Below, piece after piece: positions 44,942-53,115 of a stretch of 64,000 nucleotides of DNA; the first letter of the stretch is position 1; every line of letters starts with the position of its first letter. Made by a program: the position numbers and the translations under genes. Location of the stretch: contig JADJCA010000029.1 of the NCBI GenBank assembly GCA_016703425.1, forward strand, positions 186,001-250,000. The letters are read 5' to 3'. Below the pieces are notes generated by a model. That model worked only from the letters and a program-made list of their open reading frames with translations. It did no database searches and had not been told where the DNA came from. This stretch comes from Myxococcales bacterium. GTDB lineage: Bacteria; Myxococcota_A; Polyangia; Polyangiales; Polyangiaceae.

Positions 44942-45262
44942 GGTAATGAAGGCTCGATCTCCAGCAACGAAGGCCCGTCGTCCGCCCGCGGAGCGAGGTC
45001 TCAGGAGACGGAAGCGACCCCGGTCGGCAAGGAGCCTTCGGAGACGAAAAACGGAGGCTCGAAACCCGTGGCGGATCCTCGACTTCCCGAGCGGGAAGGT
45101 CGCCTCGCCGAAAACGGAGCTACCGCGCTCGTGACGGAAGCGTCTCCGCCCATCGCGGAAGGTCTCGGAGCCGAGCGTGGAGGTTCAGCTTCCAACACTG
45201 AGACGCTCTTCGCCGACAATGAGACGGAGTTTGTCGAAAACGGGGCGTGCACCACGGAGCCG
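44942..45262 (+). repeat. 21-bp degenerate tandem repeat array, forward orientation
   Basis: Starting at about 44942, some 15 units of 21 bases follow on the forward strand (GAGACGGAAGCGACCCCGGT, GAAAACGGAGCTACCGCGCT, GTGACGGAAGCGTCTCCGCC, ATCGCGGAAGGTCTCGGAGC). The consensus is the same as in the neighbouring array, which points the other way, so the two form a head-to-head inverted pair meeting near 44941. One frame reads seven-residue units (LAENGAT, ALVTEAS, PPIAEGL, GAERGGS). The remaining gap to the next gene (45263-45351) holds nothing I can name. Confidence 0.75.
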
Positions 45263-45351
45263 CGCCCTGCGCGCTTGCGCACGACGCGGCTCCCTTGTGC
45301 TTCGCGTGTGATGGCGGCCCTGCTTTCGACTCGCCCACCTCGAGCACGTGC

Positions 45352-46104
45352 TCAGCCAGCCCCTCCGGGCGCATTGGCCGCGGCCACCGGCGCAGGCGAA
45401 GCGGCCTCGTCGATCTCCTCGCCGTTGGGCTTGCGGCGCTTGGCAATGCCGAGCTGGATGCGCGCGGCGCGGTTGGTGAAGATGGCGCGCGCGCGCTCCG
45501 ACCACTCGAAGTACCAGGCATAGAGCGCGAGCATGTCGACCTCGTGCGCCGCCTCGAGCGCGGCGGTGCCTTGGGGATCGACCTTGGGCGCGAGCTGCGC
45601 ATCCCCAATGAGCGCGCGGAGTCGTGCGCGCTCGTCGGTGCCGATGCCGCGGATTGCGAGCAACTCGAGCGCCTTCGCGTCAGCGTCGCGCGTGTCTTCG
45701 CGTCCCGTGCCTTTCTCGAGCGCGTCGAGGCGATCGAGGAAGGTCGCCACGCCGAGCACGGCGGCGGGGCCTTGGCTGGGCCCCAGATCGGCGAAGATGA
45801 ACTCGGCCTGCGCCGGGAAGCGGTGCACGAGCGCCGCTTGCGCCTTCAGGAAGCCGACTTCGTCCCACGCGTCGAGCGCCTGGATGGCCGCAGCGGCGAG
45901 CGACTGGCGCCCCACGAAGCGGATCTTCGAGCTCGACGCCTTCAAGAGGAGTCGCCAGCCCTCTTCGTGGTCTTCGGGCCGGTAGCCGTGCTGGTTCATC
46001 TCGTCTTGCAGCTCGGCATCCATGCCGAGGGCCGCAAGGAAGACGAAGGCGCGCTTCGGGGTGGCGAGAACGGTTTGGGTGCTGGGGGCTTCGAACTTTG
46101 ACAT
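45352..46104 (-). CDS. Conserved-looking hypothetical protein, 250 residues
   Basis: A helix-rich protein without signal peptide or membrane segment. It starts MSKFEAPSTQTVLATPKRAF and has FVFLAALGMDAELQDEMNQH, GYRPEDHEEGWRLLLKASS, and HEVDMLALYAWYFEWSERAR followed by ARIQLGIAKRRK, ending in an alanine/proline tail. Codon bias and length support a real gene. I do not recognise a family. The pattern of aromatic residues near the end (YAWYFEW) may be useful for a search. It is transcribed away from the Rpn-type gene and toward the repeat arrays. Confidence 0.6.
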   Translation of the reverse strand: MSKFEAPSTQTVLATPKRAFVFLAALGMDAELQDEMNQHGYRPEDHEEGWRLLLKASSSKIRFVGRQSLAAAAIQALDAWDEVGFLKAQAALVHRFPAQAEFIFADLGPSQGPAAVLGVATFLDRLDALEKGTGREDTRDADAKALELLAIRGIGTDERARLRALIGDAQLAPKVDPQGTAALEAAHEVDMLALYAWYFEWSERARAIFTNRAARIQLGIAKRRKPNGEEIDEAASPAPVAAANAPGGAG

Positions 46105-46439
46105 GACAATTCTCCATTCGTGCGTCGCTGCGCTCGGGCGACCTACGAGGCGCCCGAGCGGCTTGCACGATCTCTTCAGGCGTTCGTCGCGGGGCCGCGC
46201 ACCGTGCGCGCCCTCGCGATGGAGGTGGCTAAAGCAGCGCGCGTGCCAGCGCGTGGGATGGCGTGCGAGGCCGACGAGGCACGAGCGTTCGCGCAGTTAG
46301 CGTCGGCCCAGCGAGCCGCGAGCCTCGGGATTCTCACGAACACCGCGGTGGCTCGTGAGAATGGTGAGAACGGTGGGAATCGTGAGAATTCTGAGAAGCG
46401 CGGAGCAACTTCTCCAGTGGGGCCGCCGAAGAGTCCTGC
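46105..46439. other. Intergenic stretch without a supported gene
   Basis: A 335-base gap between divergent genes. A forward frame from 46120 has reasonable codon bias (ALAMEVAKAARVPARGMACE) but runs 130 bases into the next gene and has no ribosome site. At 46350-46400 there is a short direct repetition of GTGAGAA/GGTGAGAACGG. Nothing else is seen. Confidence 0.4.
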
Positions 46440-46991
46440 ATGGTCTCCTTCGAGCACGAGGTGCTGCTCGCGCTGTTCCAGACGCGCCCTCTGCTGGCGG
46501 CGGAGCAGCTTCGGGTGCTCGGCGTGGAGGTGCCCGTGCATGCCCCGGCGCGAACCGACTTCGCGGATTTGACGGAGCTGGCGCCGACGGCCTACCGGGC
46601 CGATCTCGTGGTGGTGCTCGAGGATGGCGACTCGGTGTTGGGGGTGATCGTCGAGGTGCAGCTCGATTGGGATTCGAGGAAACGCTACTCGTGGCCGGTC
46701 TACGCGGCGACGTTGCGGGCTCGCCTCGAGTGCCCTGTATGCGTGCTCGTGGTGGTCCCCACGGAGGCGTTGGCGAAGTGGTGTCGGACGCTCCGACGGG
46801 GCGAATTCTCTCCGCCGAACCTCCTCAACGAGTTCTGCCTGCCAACGCCAGCCTCACCAGGCCCGCTCATGCGGAAGCCAACATCGATAGCCATTCGAGG
46901 ACAAGCGTTGCGCGTGCTTGGCCCGCGGCGTCGCCGTCGAAGTGTCCGGGGACCGCGTCAACAAAACGCTCGAGTTTGGCGAGCTGCCTGA
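46440..46991 (+). CDS. Rpn-type PD-(D/E)xK nuclease, probably C-terminally truncated
   Basis: ATG 46440 starts MVSFEHEVLLALFQTRPLLA. The family core is clear: YRADLVVVLEDGDSVLGVIV, EVQLDWDSRKRYSWPVYAAT, RLECPVCVLVVVPTEALAKW. D (in RADL) and E-x-Q (VEVQ) are the PD-(D/E)xK positions. The normal continuation (as found in the fragment at 38750: GPNFSFAPLVIGPS) is missing; after residue 118 the frame reads unrelated sequence that is the antisense of the nucleotidyltransferase 3' end. The junction near 46790 is therefore likely where the toxin-antitoxin pair was joined to a broken nuclease gene. Activity is doubtful. Confidence 0.65.
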   Translation: MVSFEHEVLLALFQTRPLLAAEQLRVLGVEVPVHAPARTDFADLTELAPTAYRADLVVVLEDGDSVLGVIVEVQLDWDSRKRYSWPVYAATLRARLECPVCVLVVVPTEALAKWCRTLRRGEFSPPNLLNEFCLPTPASPGPLMRKPTSIAIRGQALRVLGPRRRRRSVRGPRQQNARVWRAA

Positions 46992-47562
46992 GCTCCGCGC
47001 GAACGAAGTTGGCAACGGCAGTCTGTTCACCGCCGACCTGGGCGCGCAGTGACGGCAAGCCGGCAATCACCGCAAGGACGTCCTCCAGATCGTGGCTCGC
47101 CTGGTAGTCGCCGCGGCCACGCCCGCGAAACGCCTCGAGCTTGGTGGCCACGAAGTACACGGGCGCAATTGCGAGGATCTCGACGTCCGCGACAGAGTAG
47201 GACGCAGGGCACGCTAGGGCATCGCCGTACCAGCGGTTGGTTGGGCCGATGCCAGTCTCCCTTGCAGCGACGATGTCGACGCGAATGCCAGCGTAGACGA
47301 GCCTGCACAGCGGGGCGTTCTCATCGGTGCATTCCCGAAAGCCTCGCGAGCGCAGGCGAGAAACGTAGGCGTAGTACTCGGCCGTGGTTGCGACGTCGAC
47401 GACGCAGTCAACGTCGATGGTTGGACGAACATCGACGCCGCCCTCAAGCGGATAGAGCGCCGTGACGGTGCCCCCGACGAAGACAACGCGTGGGACCTCG
47501 TCCCCAAAGCCGCGCGCGACCGTGGCGATGGCGTGGCGAGCACTCGCGCGGCGCGAGCTCAC
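46867..47562 (-). CDS. Nucleotidyltransferase, AbiEii-like toxin family
   Basis: A 231-residue protein with the MNT-type nucleotidyltransferase signature: VVFVGGTVTALYPLEGG (GGT at 30-32) and RPTIDVDCVVDV (D50 and D52 as metal ligands), then LCRLVYAGIRVDIVA with a third acidic residue. The C-terminal half is helical (YFVATKLEAFRGRGRGDYQA, SHDLEDVLAVIAGL), as in AbiEii/AbiGii and related proteins, where K-x-x-A and H-D-x-x-D follow the catalytic core. Such enzymes add nucleotides to tRNA or act as type IV toxins. The HTH gene upstream overlaps it by 4 bases, typical of antitoxin-toxin order. Its 3' end overlaps the Rpn-type frame. Confidence 0.8.
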   Translation of the reverse strand: MSSRRASARHAIATVARGFGDEVPRVVFVGGTVTALYPLEGGVDVRPTIDVDCVVDVATTAEYYAYVSRLRSRGFRECTDENAPLCRLVYAGIRVDIVAARETGIGPTNRWYGDALACPASYSVADVEILAIAPVYFVATKLEAFRGRGRGDYQASHDLEDVLAVIAGLPSLRAQVGGEQTAVANFVRAELRQLAKLERFVDAVPGHFDGDAAGQARATLVLEWLSMLASA

Positions 47563-48080
47563 GCGAGCAGCCTCTTCGCCAACTCGTCGCGCGCCATGGC
47601 CCGCTCGCGTGCCCTGCCTACGCGAAGCGTGTCTGCAAGCGCGAGGTACTCGTACAGAAGGGGATCCTCCGCGGCCGCCAGAGGCACAGTCCGGTAGAGC
47701 GGCTCAATCACGCGCCCACGCGCCTGACCCACCGCCTTCGGCACTGCCCATACAACTCCATCCTCATCGCCGAGCCTCAGCTTCTCCGCGAGAGGGCCGA
47801 CGGTGAAAGCGGTGGCCATTCCCTGCCCGACGAGACCGAGTTGCGCCGGGAACACGTACCGGAGTCCACCAACAAGGAACTCATGAAGCGCCGCCCGAGC
47901 CACGCGACGCTCGCGCACGTTGAAGAGGTGGCAGGCCGCGAGGCGCTTCAGCCCATGGTTCACTTCGCCCGCACTCAGATGAACCGAGCGAGCAAGCTCG
48001 GGCTGGGTCCAATCAGAGATGCCGCGTGCGACGAGCTTCAGCGCCACGACGACATCTTGGGGTTTCAAGCGGAGAGCCAT
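47559..48080 (-). CDS. Winged-HTH regulator, probable antitoxin partner
   Basis: A 173-residue protein. The N-terminal 70 residues look like a MarR-type winged helix (PQDVVVALKLVARGISDWTQ, PELARSVHLSAGEVNHGLKR, LAACHLFNVRERRVAR). The C-terminal half is unassigned. The stop overlaps the start of the nucleotidyltransferase (47559-47562), so the two are translated together. A 23-bp perfect palindrome lies 26 bases upstream of the start, the expected place for an autoregulatory operator. This arrangement is that of a two-gene toxin-antitoxin or defence module with a DNA-binding first gene. Confidence 0.78.
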   Translation of the reverse strand: MALRLKPQDVVVALKLVARGISDWTQPELARSVHLSAGEVNHGLKRLAACHLFNVRERRVARAALHEFLVGGLRYVFPAQLGLVGQGMATAFTVGPLAEKLRLGDEDGVVWAVPKAVGQARGRVIEPLYRTVPLAAAEDPLLYEYLALADTLRVGRARERAMARDELAKRLLA

Positions 48081-48106
48081 GGAAGCCTCACCGCCTTAGT
48101 CTAGCT

Positions 48107-48129
48107 GTGATTTGCAAATTGCAAATCAC
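48107..48129. promoter_or_regulatory. 23-bp palindromic operator upstream of HTH gene
   Basis: GTGATTTGCAA, a central A, and the exact reverse complement TTGCAAATCAC. In a GC-rich genome an AT-rich perfect palindrome of this length just upstream of an HTH gene strongly suggests the binding site of that regulator. Confidence 0.75.
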
Positions 48130-48429
48130 CAGTAATAGTAGCCCCATAGGGGCCCATCCCCGTGAAGGGCCACTAAGAAATGACACGGCAATTCCACCAC
48201 GTGTCCCCCAGTGGTGGCGCGAGCCCATCACGGCTCGCGCACGGCCAGGACCCGACGGCGCGGGAATCGGAGCCCGCGCGTCCGCTCCGAGCCGTGGCCA
48301 CATTGGTCGATCCCGTTTGCTGGCCATCGCGTCGTGCCGCGCGGCAGACCAGTTGTTGTCGCAACTCCCTCGGGCGCTCCCTCCCCAATCCACAAACGAA
48401 GCGACACGTCCGTTCGGCCGCCCTCTTCC
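48130..48429. other. Intergenic stretch between two toxin-antitoxin modules
   Basis: No gene is supported. A small hairpin (GCCCC ATA GGGGC, about 48145-48157) follows the operator. At 48320 the sequence TTGCTGGCCATCGCGTCGTG is repeated exactly at 51446, where it encodes a lipoprotein signal (LLAIASC); here it is not in a credible gene. Confidence 0.4.
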
Positions 48430-48807
48430 TCAGATGCGTTCGACGCGGAGTGTCGGATCGATTCGCAGAAGGTCGTCAACGTCAGACGACAAGACCGCCC
48501 ATTTTCGCTCCCGCGCCAGAAACGCGACGTGCGCATCGGTCGGGTCGGCTGTTCGGGTCGCTCCAAGGATCCGTCCAAGGTGCCGAGCGACGGCCGCGGT
48601 CAGATCAGCCACAGCGACCGATCGAAGGAGGAGCGCCACCGGCGCCTGACGACCTTCACCACCGCGCCAGATCTGCGCGACGACTCCCGCTGGCGTGACC
48701 AGCGGCGTCCGGTTCCGAACGAAGAGACGCGCAAGCTCAACCATCGTCGGATCGCGGCGTTCGAGCGCAATGAACGCCCCCGCGTCGAGGACGACGCCCG
48801 CCTTCAT
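48430..48807 (-). CDS. PIN-domain ribonuclease, VapC-type toxin
   Basis: A 125-residue PIN protein. Acidic residues fit the family: D8 in GVVLDAGAFIALERRD, E-containing helix around residues 40-48, D in TADPTDAHVAFLARE and D in AVLSSDVDDLLRIDP. VapC toxins are magnesium-dependent RNases cutting tRNA or rRNA. The gene overlaps the antitoxin gene by 4 bases and follows it, as usual. The sequence is complete and shows no mutated catalytic position. Confidence 0.88.
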   Translation of the reverse strand: MKAGVVLDAGAFIALERRDPTMVELARLFVRNRTPLVTPAGVVAQIWRGGEGRQAPVALLLRSVAVADLTAAVARHLGRILGATRTADPTDAHVAFLARERKWAVLSSDVDDLLRIDPTLRVERI

Positions 48808-49052
48808 GCCGCGCGGCGCCTCTTGGGCTGCTTAACCAATCGCTTGTAAAGCTCGCCCGCTCGGCGCGTCTCGCTGCGAGTCGGCGCCACCTCTCGACAG
48901 AATTCGTCCCACCTTCGGGCCAACTCCTGCTCATCCAAGTGCTCCTCGATGAGCTCGGTCACCCACGCCGATACGGGCGAGGCGCCGGCTGCCTTCTTGA
49001 TGCGCGCGGCGACGTCGCTCGGCACGCTGATGGTGATGCGGCGAATTGACAT
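48804..49052 (-). CDS. Ribbon-helix-helix antitoxin (VapB-type)
   Basis: ATG 49052 (MSIRRITISVPSDVAARIKK) gives 82 residues. The first 45 residues form a ribbon-helix-helix DNA-binding fold (ITISVPSDV, then ARIKKAAGASPVSAWVTELI), the rest a charged tail (DEQELARRWDEFCREVAPTR, GELYKRLVKQPKRRR) suited to wrapping the PIN toxin. An upstream in-frame ATG exists but would put the operator inside the gene. Direct repeats of CATAACATC at 49050-49058 and 49061-49069 overlap the start and are likely operator half-sites. Confidence 0.82.
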   Translation of the reverse strand: MSIRRITISVPSDVAARIKKAAGASPVSAWVTELIEEHLDEQELARRWDEFCREVAPTRSETRRAGELYKRLVKQPKRRRAA

Positions 49053-49069
49053 AACATCAGCATAACATC
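49050..49069. promoter_or_regulatory. Direct-repeat operator candidate of the VapBC pair
   Basis: Two copies of CATAACATC, two bases apart, an AT-rich island at the antitoxin start. Spacing of 11 bases (one helical turn) fits side-by-side binding of ribbon-helix-helix dimers. Confidence 0.5.
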
Positions 49070-49192
49070 GCGCGGCGGCGGCGGGTGAGGTCGAGGTGAC
49101 TAGGGTCCTTCGCACCCGTCGACTGACCAGACTCCGTCCAGTAACGTTCTTGGGGTACCAAGCACGGCACCACGCGTAAGAGGTCCTGCCGC

Positions 49193-50419
49193 ATGCCTAG
49201 AGTGATCAAGCCGTTTCGTGGGTTCCCCGGTGGCGATCCGTTCGCGCCTGTCGGCACCGCGTCGTCGGCGGTGAATCAACGCACGCTCGTGGTGGGGCCC
49301 GGCGGGATTGGCTCCGTGCCAGGGCTTGGAGCCTTGCGGTCTGACTTCCGGACCATCGGCGAGGCGATGAGCGTCGTGCCGCTCCCGAGCAAGAAGGCGA
49401 ACGGTGAGGTCATCCTCGCAGCGCCTCAAGACACGTGGACCATCCTGGTCACGCCAGGCGTCTACTTCGAAGAGATCCGGATGAAGCCCAACGTGATCCT
49501 CGTGGGCATCGGTCAATCGGCGGTCATCTTCCCGCCGCAAAGCGCCGCGAATTGGGTCGCGCCGCCCGGCGGACGCGGCCGGCGCGCGGTCGTGTACATG
49601 AACCACAACACGGCCGTGAAGAACCTCGTCTTCGGCAAGCTCGGCATGACGTCGAACGACTACGTCTTTTGGAACTTCGACAGGTACAACGTGGGCGAGT
49701 TGAAGGAAGCCGGCCGGACCTTGGCGCCCTCGGGCTTGGGCATTAGCGATGTGTGGGTGTGGCCGTACCCTGTCAACGCGCCGCCGCCGGTACGTGGTGG
49801 CGCATCGGTTCCCGCCAGACCCGAGCCGCGACCGGCGTTGCCGCTCGACTACCACAAGACCAAGGGCAAGACTCTCCTGATGGAGGGTGATTGGCACACG
49901 GCGCTCTTCACGAACGTTGGCAGCTCGTACTGGGAGGCGGAGGGCTACGACATTGAGGTTCGAGGCGTCAGCGACCGTCTCCGGGACCCCCACTATCACA
50001 TCGCCGATTGTCACTTCACGAACTGCTTCTTTGACGCACTGTTCATCGACAACGACCCTGGGGGGTGCATGCTGGTTGAGAACATCGAGGACGTGCACGT
50101 GCGAGGTTCGTTGTTGCGGGTCAATGGAGCGGTGCATGGCGCGCCCCCGAACGGGCGAGTCTGGGGCTCATGCGTCCGGGGCCGCGGACGTGGCTTCTTC
50201 TGGCTCGAGCACACCTCGCTCGAATGCCCCGGCAAAGTCTCTGACCGCGCGCTCGACTTTGCGGTGCGCACAGATCCGGCGAACGAGCCGATCCTCGGCA
50301 GCGACGGCGAACCGCTCGATAGGATGAAGGGAGCCATCCTCTACTCGGACGTCCCGTCGCTACGGGGGGACCTGTCGCGATTCGACGTGCCGACTTGGCC
50401 CCCGAGAATTCGCACATGA
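49193..50419 (+). CDS. Right-handed beta-helix (pectinesterase-like) protein A
   Basis: A 408-residue protein without signal peptide. The segment DFRTIGEAMSVVPLPSKKAN, DTWTILVTPGVYFEEIRMKP and NVILVGIGQSAVIF matches the opening turns of pectinesterase-type beta-helices; later turns are seen as repeated short strands (KNLVFGKLGM, HFTNCFFDALFIDND). The catalytic Gln-Asp-Asp-Arg set of true pectinesterases is not present, so a structural or binding role is likely. Two paralogues lie at 56389 and 58881; A and B share about two thirds of their residues in the core, including VWVWPYPV and TLLMEGDWHTALFTN. The stop overlaps the start of the next lipoprotein (ATGA), so the pair is coupled. Confidence 0.75.
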   Translation: MPRVIKPFRGFPGGDPFAPVGTASSAVNQRTLVVGPGGIGSVPGLGALRSDFRTIGEAMSVVPLPSKKANGEVILAAPQDTWTILVTPGVYFEEIRMKPNVILVGIGQSAVIFPPQSAANWVAPPGGRGRRAVVYMNHNTAVKNLVFGKLGMTSNDYVFWNFDRYNVGELKEAGRTLAPSGLGISDVWVWPYPVNAPPPVRGGASVPARPEPRPALPLDYHKTKGKTLLMEGDWHTALFTNVGSSYWEAEGYDIEVRGVSDRLRDPHYHIADCHFTNCFFDALFIDNDPGGCMLVENIEDVHVRGSLLRVNGAVHGAPPNGRVWGSCVRGRGRGFFWLEHTSLECPGKVSDRALDFAVRTDPANEPILGSDGEPLDRMKGAILYSDVPSLRGDLSRFDVPTWPPRIRT

Positions 50420-51330
50420 GCGCCGCGGGCACACGCACGGCTTGTTGGCTCGCGCTCATTGGCGTTCAAGCCGTCTCGTGCGGTCAGACAGCAGAGCCCG
50501 ACACGACGGGCGTCGACGGCGGCGCGCGTGACGCCTCTCCGACGCTGTCGTCTGACGGCACGTGCGACCTCGCGAAACCGTACCGGAGTCGCTACAGCGG
50601 GGAGGGGGTCTACCACGCCACCGAAGAAGGCGGCAAAGACGCCATCCCGTTCGTCGATCCGACGCTGACAGACGATGAACTCACCCTCTTCGTGCACGAA
50701 GGGCCTCGGGTCTACGTTTCGCGGCGTGAAGATCTGAGGGGGAAGTTCCTGGAGTTTGTGCGCCTTCGGGGCTTCGAGTCGCTTGATGGCATCGCGTCGT
50801 TGAGCGTGAGCGGCGACGGACGGCGGCTCTATTTCGTGAGCACGCTCAAGCGCGAGTTCCCGAACTTCGACCGCGACCCCCGGCTTCGGCGAGCGGTTCG
50901 CGACGGAGACACCAACGTCTATGTCATGGACGCGGCACCCGTGCTGGAGGACCCAATGGAGCGAGCCGCCGTGGCCGCGCACGAGGGGACGGTGTTCTTC
51001 GTGCAGGCTGGCGACAACGGGCTCTACGAGCGGACGCGCACGCCGGAGGGCTGGCGCAGCGCGAGGCTCGTCGTGAAATTGGGCGGACTGGGTGCTGCCT
51101 CGGCCGACGGCAATGGCGTTCTGCCGTTCGACGGCATGTTGCGGCGCGCGGGCCCCGACGAGCCGTTTCGGTTCGTAGAGGAAGTACTCGCGTTCCAAAG
51201 CTCGATGCTGCTCCATGGGTTCGAGCAGCGCGTCAGCTGGCTCGGTGCGAGCGGTTGCCGCATCTACTTCACAGAGAGTCAGGATGGTCGCGTGCGCCCC
51301 GTCATTCTGTACACGCAGCGGCCTCTGTGA
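50416..51330 (+). CDS. Propeller-like lipoprotein A
   Basis: ATG 50416 overlaps the beta-helix stop. The signal ends in a lipobox (LALIGVQAVSC). Of 304 residues, the part after DASPTLSSDGTCDLAKPYRS contains repeated strands with LTDDELTLFVHEGPRVYVS and LSVSGDGRRLYFVST, a pattern typical of PD40/TolB-type propeller blades. Paralogues follow beta-helix B (57564) and beta-helix C (60184), all sharing an SxDGxCDxxxPF/Y start and a final WLGASGCRIYF-like block. Probably an outer-membrane anchored partner of the beta-helix protein. Ligand unknown. Confidence 0.7.
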   Translation: MSAAGTRTACWLALIGVQAVSCGQTAEPDTTGVDGGARDASPTLSSDGTCDLAKPYRSRYSGEGVYHATEEGGKDAIPFVDPTLTDDELTLFVHEGPRVYVSRREDLRGKFLEFVRLRGFESLDGIASLSVSGDGRRLYFVSTLKREFPNFDRDPRLRRAVRDGDTNVYVMDAAPVLEDPMERAAVAAHEGTVFFVQAGDNGLYERTRTPEGWRSARLVVKLGGLGAASADGNGVLPFDGMLRRAGPDEPFRFVEEVLAFQSSMLLHGFEQRVSWLGASGCRIYFTESQDGRVRPVILYTQRPL

Positions 51331-51409
51331 TGCGCGCCGGGTGGACGGCGAGTTCGGTCACCGTAGTCGAAGGTCTCCTGCACCTTCCGGCCGATCCTCC
51401 GAGGCGACC

Positions 51410-52336
51410 GTGAACGGCGTCGTCGCCGGCGTTTTATGCGGCTTGCTGGCCATCGCGTCGTGCGCCACGGCAGACAACTCGGCCCCGACGCCGCCAACTC
51501 GGATCGAAGCGTGCAGCGCCTTCGCGCGCGCGCGCTGCGATCGTCTCAAGTCCTGCACCCCCGTGCCCTTTGACTGGGAGTACGGGGCTGACGCTGCGGT
51601 TTGCGTGAAGCGATACGAGATCGAGTGTCAGGCGGCGCTGTGTCAAGAGCGCCCAGGAATCGGCGAAGCCATTCAGGCGTGCGCCGCTGCGCTCGGAGGC
51701 CGCAGTTGTGACGACGTGGTCCCGGCGACGATGGATGACCTGTGCAAGGTCCGCGGAGACTTGCCCGCCGGCTCGGCTTGCGTGTCCAACGCGCAATGTG
51801 CCGGCGAGAAGAACGGCTGCTCCGGCGGCGTCTGTGGGCCAACGTTTGCCCGCGACACGCCTCGCGGTGTGAACGAGTTCTGTTTGGTCGGAGGCGTCAG
51901 CTCTGGCAGCTGCGCGTGGTCGCTCGCCTGCGTTCTTGGGGCAGCCCTTCCCGACGGGGGCCGCCCTTCCGCGCGGACGTGCGTGCCTCGTGCTGGCGAG
52001 GGCCAACCCTGCGAGGTCGCACTACCCGAGGATGACCCTTGCGACATCGCGCTTGGGCTAACGTGCCGCGCCACCGGCGAGCATCGGGTCGGCGCACCTG
52101 GCACGTGCACGCCGAGAGTTGCCGTGAGTCTAGGCGACTCGTGCAGCGGCCCTTGTCCACCCGGCAGCGCGTGTGTCGTCACGCCCGGCACGCCAGCGAG
52201 CCCCGGTAGCAGCAGTTGTCGACGTCTTCTTGAGCCAGGCGAGTCTTGCCGCCCCGTTGGCATCGGCCTCTGCCGTCCACCCAGCAGTTGTGGCAGCGGG
52301 CAGCGCTGCGCGCTTCCCGCCACTTCGTGCCCATAG
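51410..52336 (+). CDS. Cysteine-rich lipoprotein
   Basis: I take GTG 51410 as start (VNGVVAGVLCGLLAIASC), which gives a good lipobox and 308 residues. The mature part has more than 25 cysteines in small clusters (CSAFARARCDRLKSC, CVSNAQCAGEKNGCSGGVCG, CSGPCPPGSACVV), resembling the disulfide-rich secreted and surface lipoproteins of myxobacteria. No enzyme motif. It lies within the beta-helix/LLQDW locus on the same strand and may belong to it. A stretch of 325 bases to the next gene contains array 5 and no other gene. Confidence 0.7.
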   Translation: MNGVVAGVLCGLLAIASCATADNSAPTPPTRIEACSAFARARCDRLKSCTPVPFDWEYGADAAVCVKRYEIECQAALCQERPGIGEAIQACAAALGGRSCDDVVPATMDDLCKVRGDLPAGSACVSNAQCAGEKNGCSGGVCGPTFARDTPRGVNEFCLVGGVSSGSCAWSLACVLGAALPDGGRPSARTCVPRAGEGQPCEVALPEDDPCDIALGLTCRATGEHRVGAPGTCTPRVAVSLGDSCSGPCPPGSACVVTPGTPASPGSSSCRRLLEPGESCRPVGIGLCRPPSSCGSGQRCALPATSCP

Positions 52337-52396
52337 CTCGCGCGCAACGAGCGGTGTCGCCACTCGCGAAGCCAAGCGGCTTGGGGGGCGGGGGGC

Positions 52397-52438
52397 GAGG
52401 TCGAGGTCGAGGTCGAGGTCGAGGTCGAGGTCGAGGTT
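52397..52438. repeat. GAGGTC hexanucleotide array 5
   Basis: Seven copies of GAGGTC after a G-rich stretch (GGGGGGCGGGGGGC), ending GAGGTTGC. It separates the cysteine-rich lipoprotein from the LLQDW gene series. The bases 52439-52660 hold no gene that I can support; an A9 run sits at 52560-52569. Confidence 0.9.
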
Positions 52439-52660
52439 GCTTATGGGTGTAGTGCGCATGCACCGCGCGGCTCTTTATTCCCCGGGCTCTTCGCGGCCCG
52501 CGCGAAAGCAGGTTTGAACGCTCGATACCGGCACAAGAAATTCACATCGCCGAATAGCGAAAAAAAAAACGCGCACTTACGGCACGACTCGCGTTGCCCT
52601 CGATACCGAGACGTTTTCGAGGCCGCGCAGAACGAGCGAGACTGTGTTTGCCTCCGCCGA

Positions 52661-53113
52661 GTGATCGCCCACGTGATGCAGGACTGGCTGACGATACGGC
52701 AGCCGTCGAGCGTGACTCTCGTTCGCCAAAGCGCGAGCGATTGGCTCGAGCTCGAAGGCATTCGCGACGTGTCGATGTGGATCCAGGTGTCCGACGTGAC
52801 CTTCAACGCGGCCCTGCAACTCCAGCTCGAGACCTCGCCCACGGAGGACGAGTCGCTCTTTCAGACGGTATCGATGCAGACGACGGTGGCGACACTCACA
52901 GCGCCCGGCGTCTACGCAGCCGTGTCGCGCGCGAACGTCGCGGCGGTGCCCCTGGCGCGTCACCTCCGCTGGGCCATCGCGACGTCTGGCGGCGTCGATT
53001 GGAACGTCACTTTCCGAATCGTCCTCGCGCTCAACCCCGTTGTTAGCGACTTCCGCGTGCTGCGCGGTGGCGAGCTTGTGGTGGCGCCGTTCGCGTCGGC
53101 GGAAGGAGCCTGA
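52661..53113 (+). CDS. LLQDW-series small beta protein 1
   Basis: GTG 52661 gives MIAHVMQDWLTIRQ, aligning exactly in length with the starts of the later copies (MHGFLLQDWTTIR). The 150 residues show the shared series motifs: SASDWLELEGIRDVSMWIQV, LETSPTEDESLFQT, VPLARHLRWAIA and NVTFRIVLAL. The protein is predicted to be all-beta, possibly a jelly roll. It has no signal peptide and no cysteine. It is the most divergent of the full-length copies and has a longer tail (LRGGELVVAPFASAEGA). Function unknown; see the locus-level finding. Confidence 0.65.
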   Translation: MIAHVMQDWLTIRQPSSVTLVRQSASDWLELEGIRDVSMWIQVSDVTFNAALQLQLETSPTEDESLFQTVSMQTTVATLTAPGVYAAVSRANVAAVPLARHLRWAIATSGGVDWNVTFRIVLALNPVVSDFRVLRGGELVVAPFASAEGA

Positions 53114-53115
53114 TC

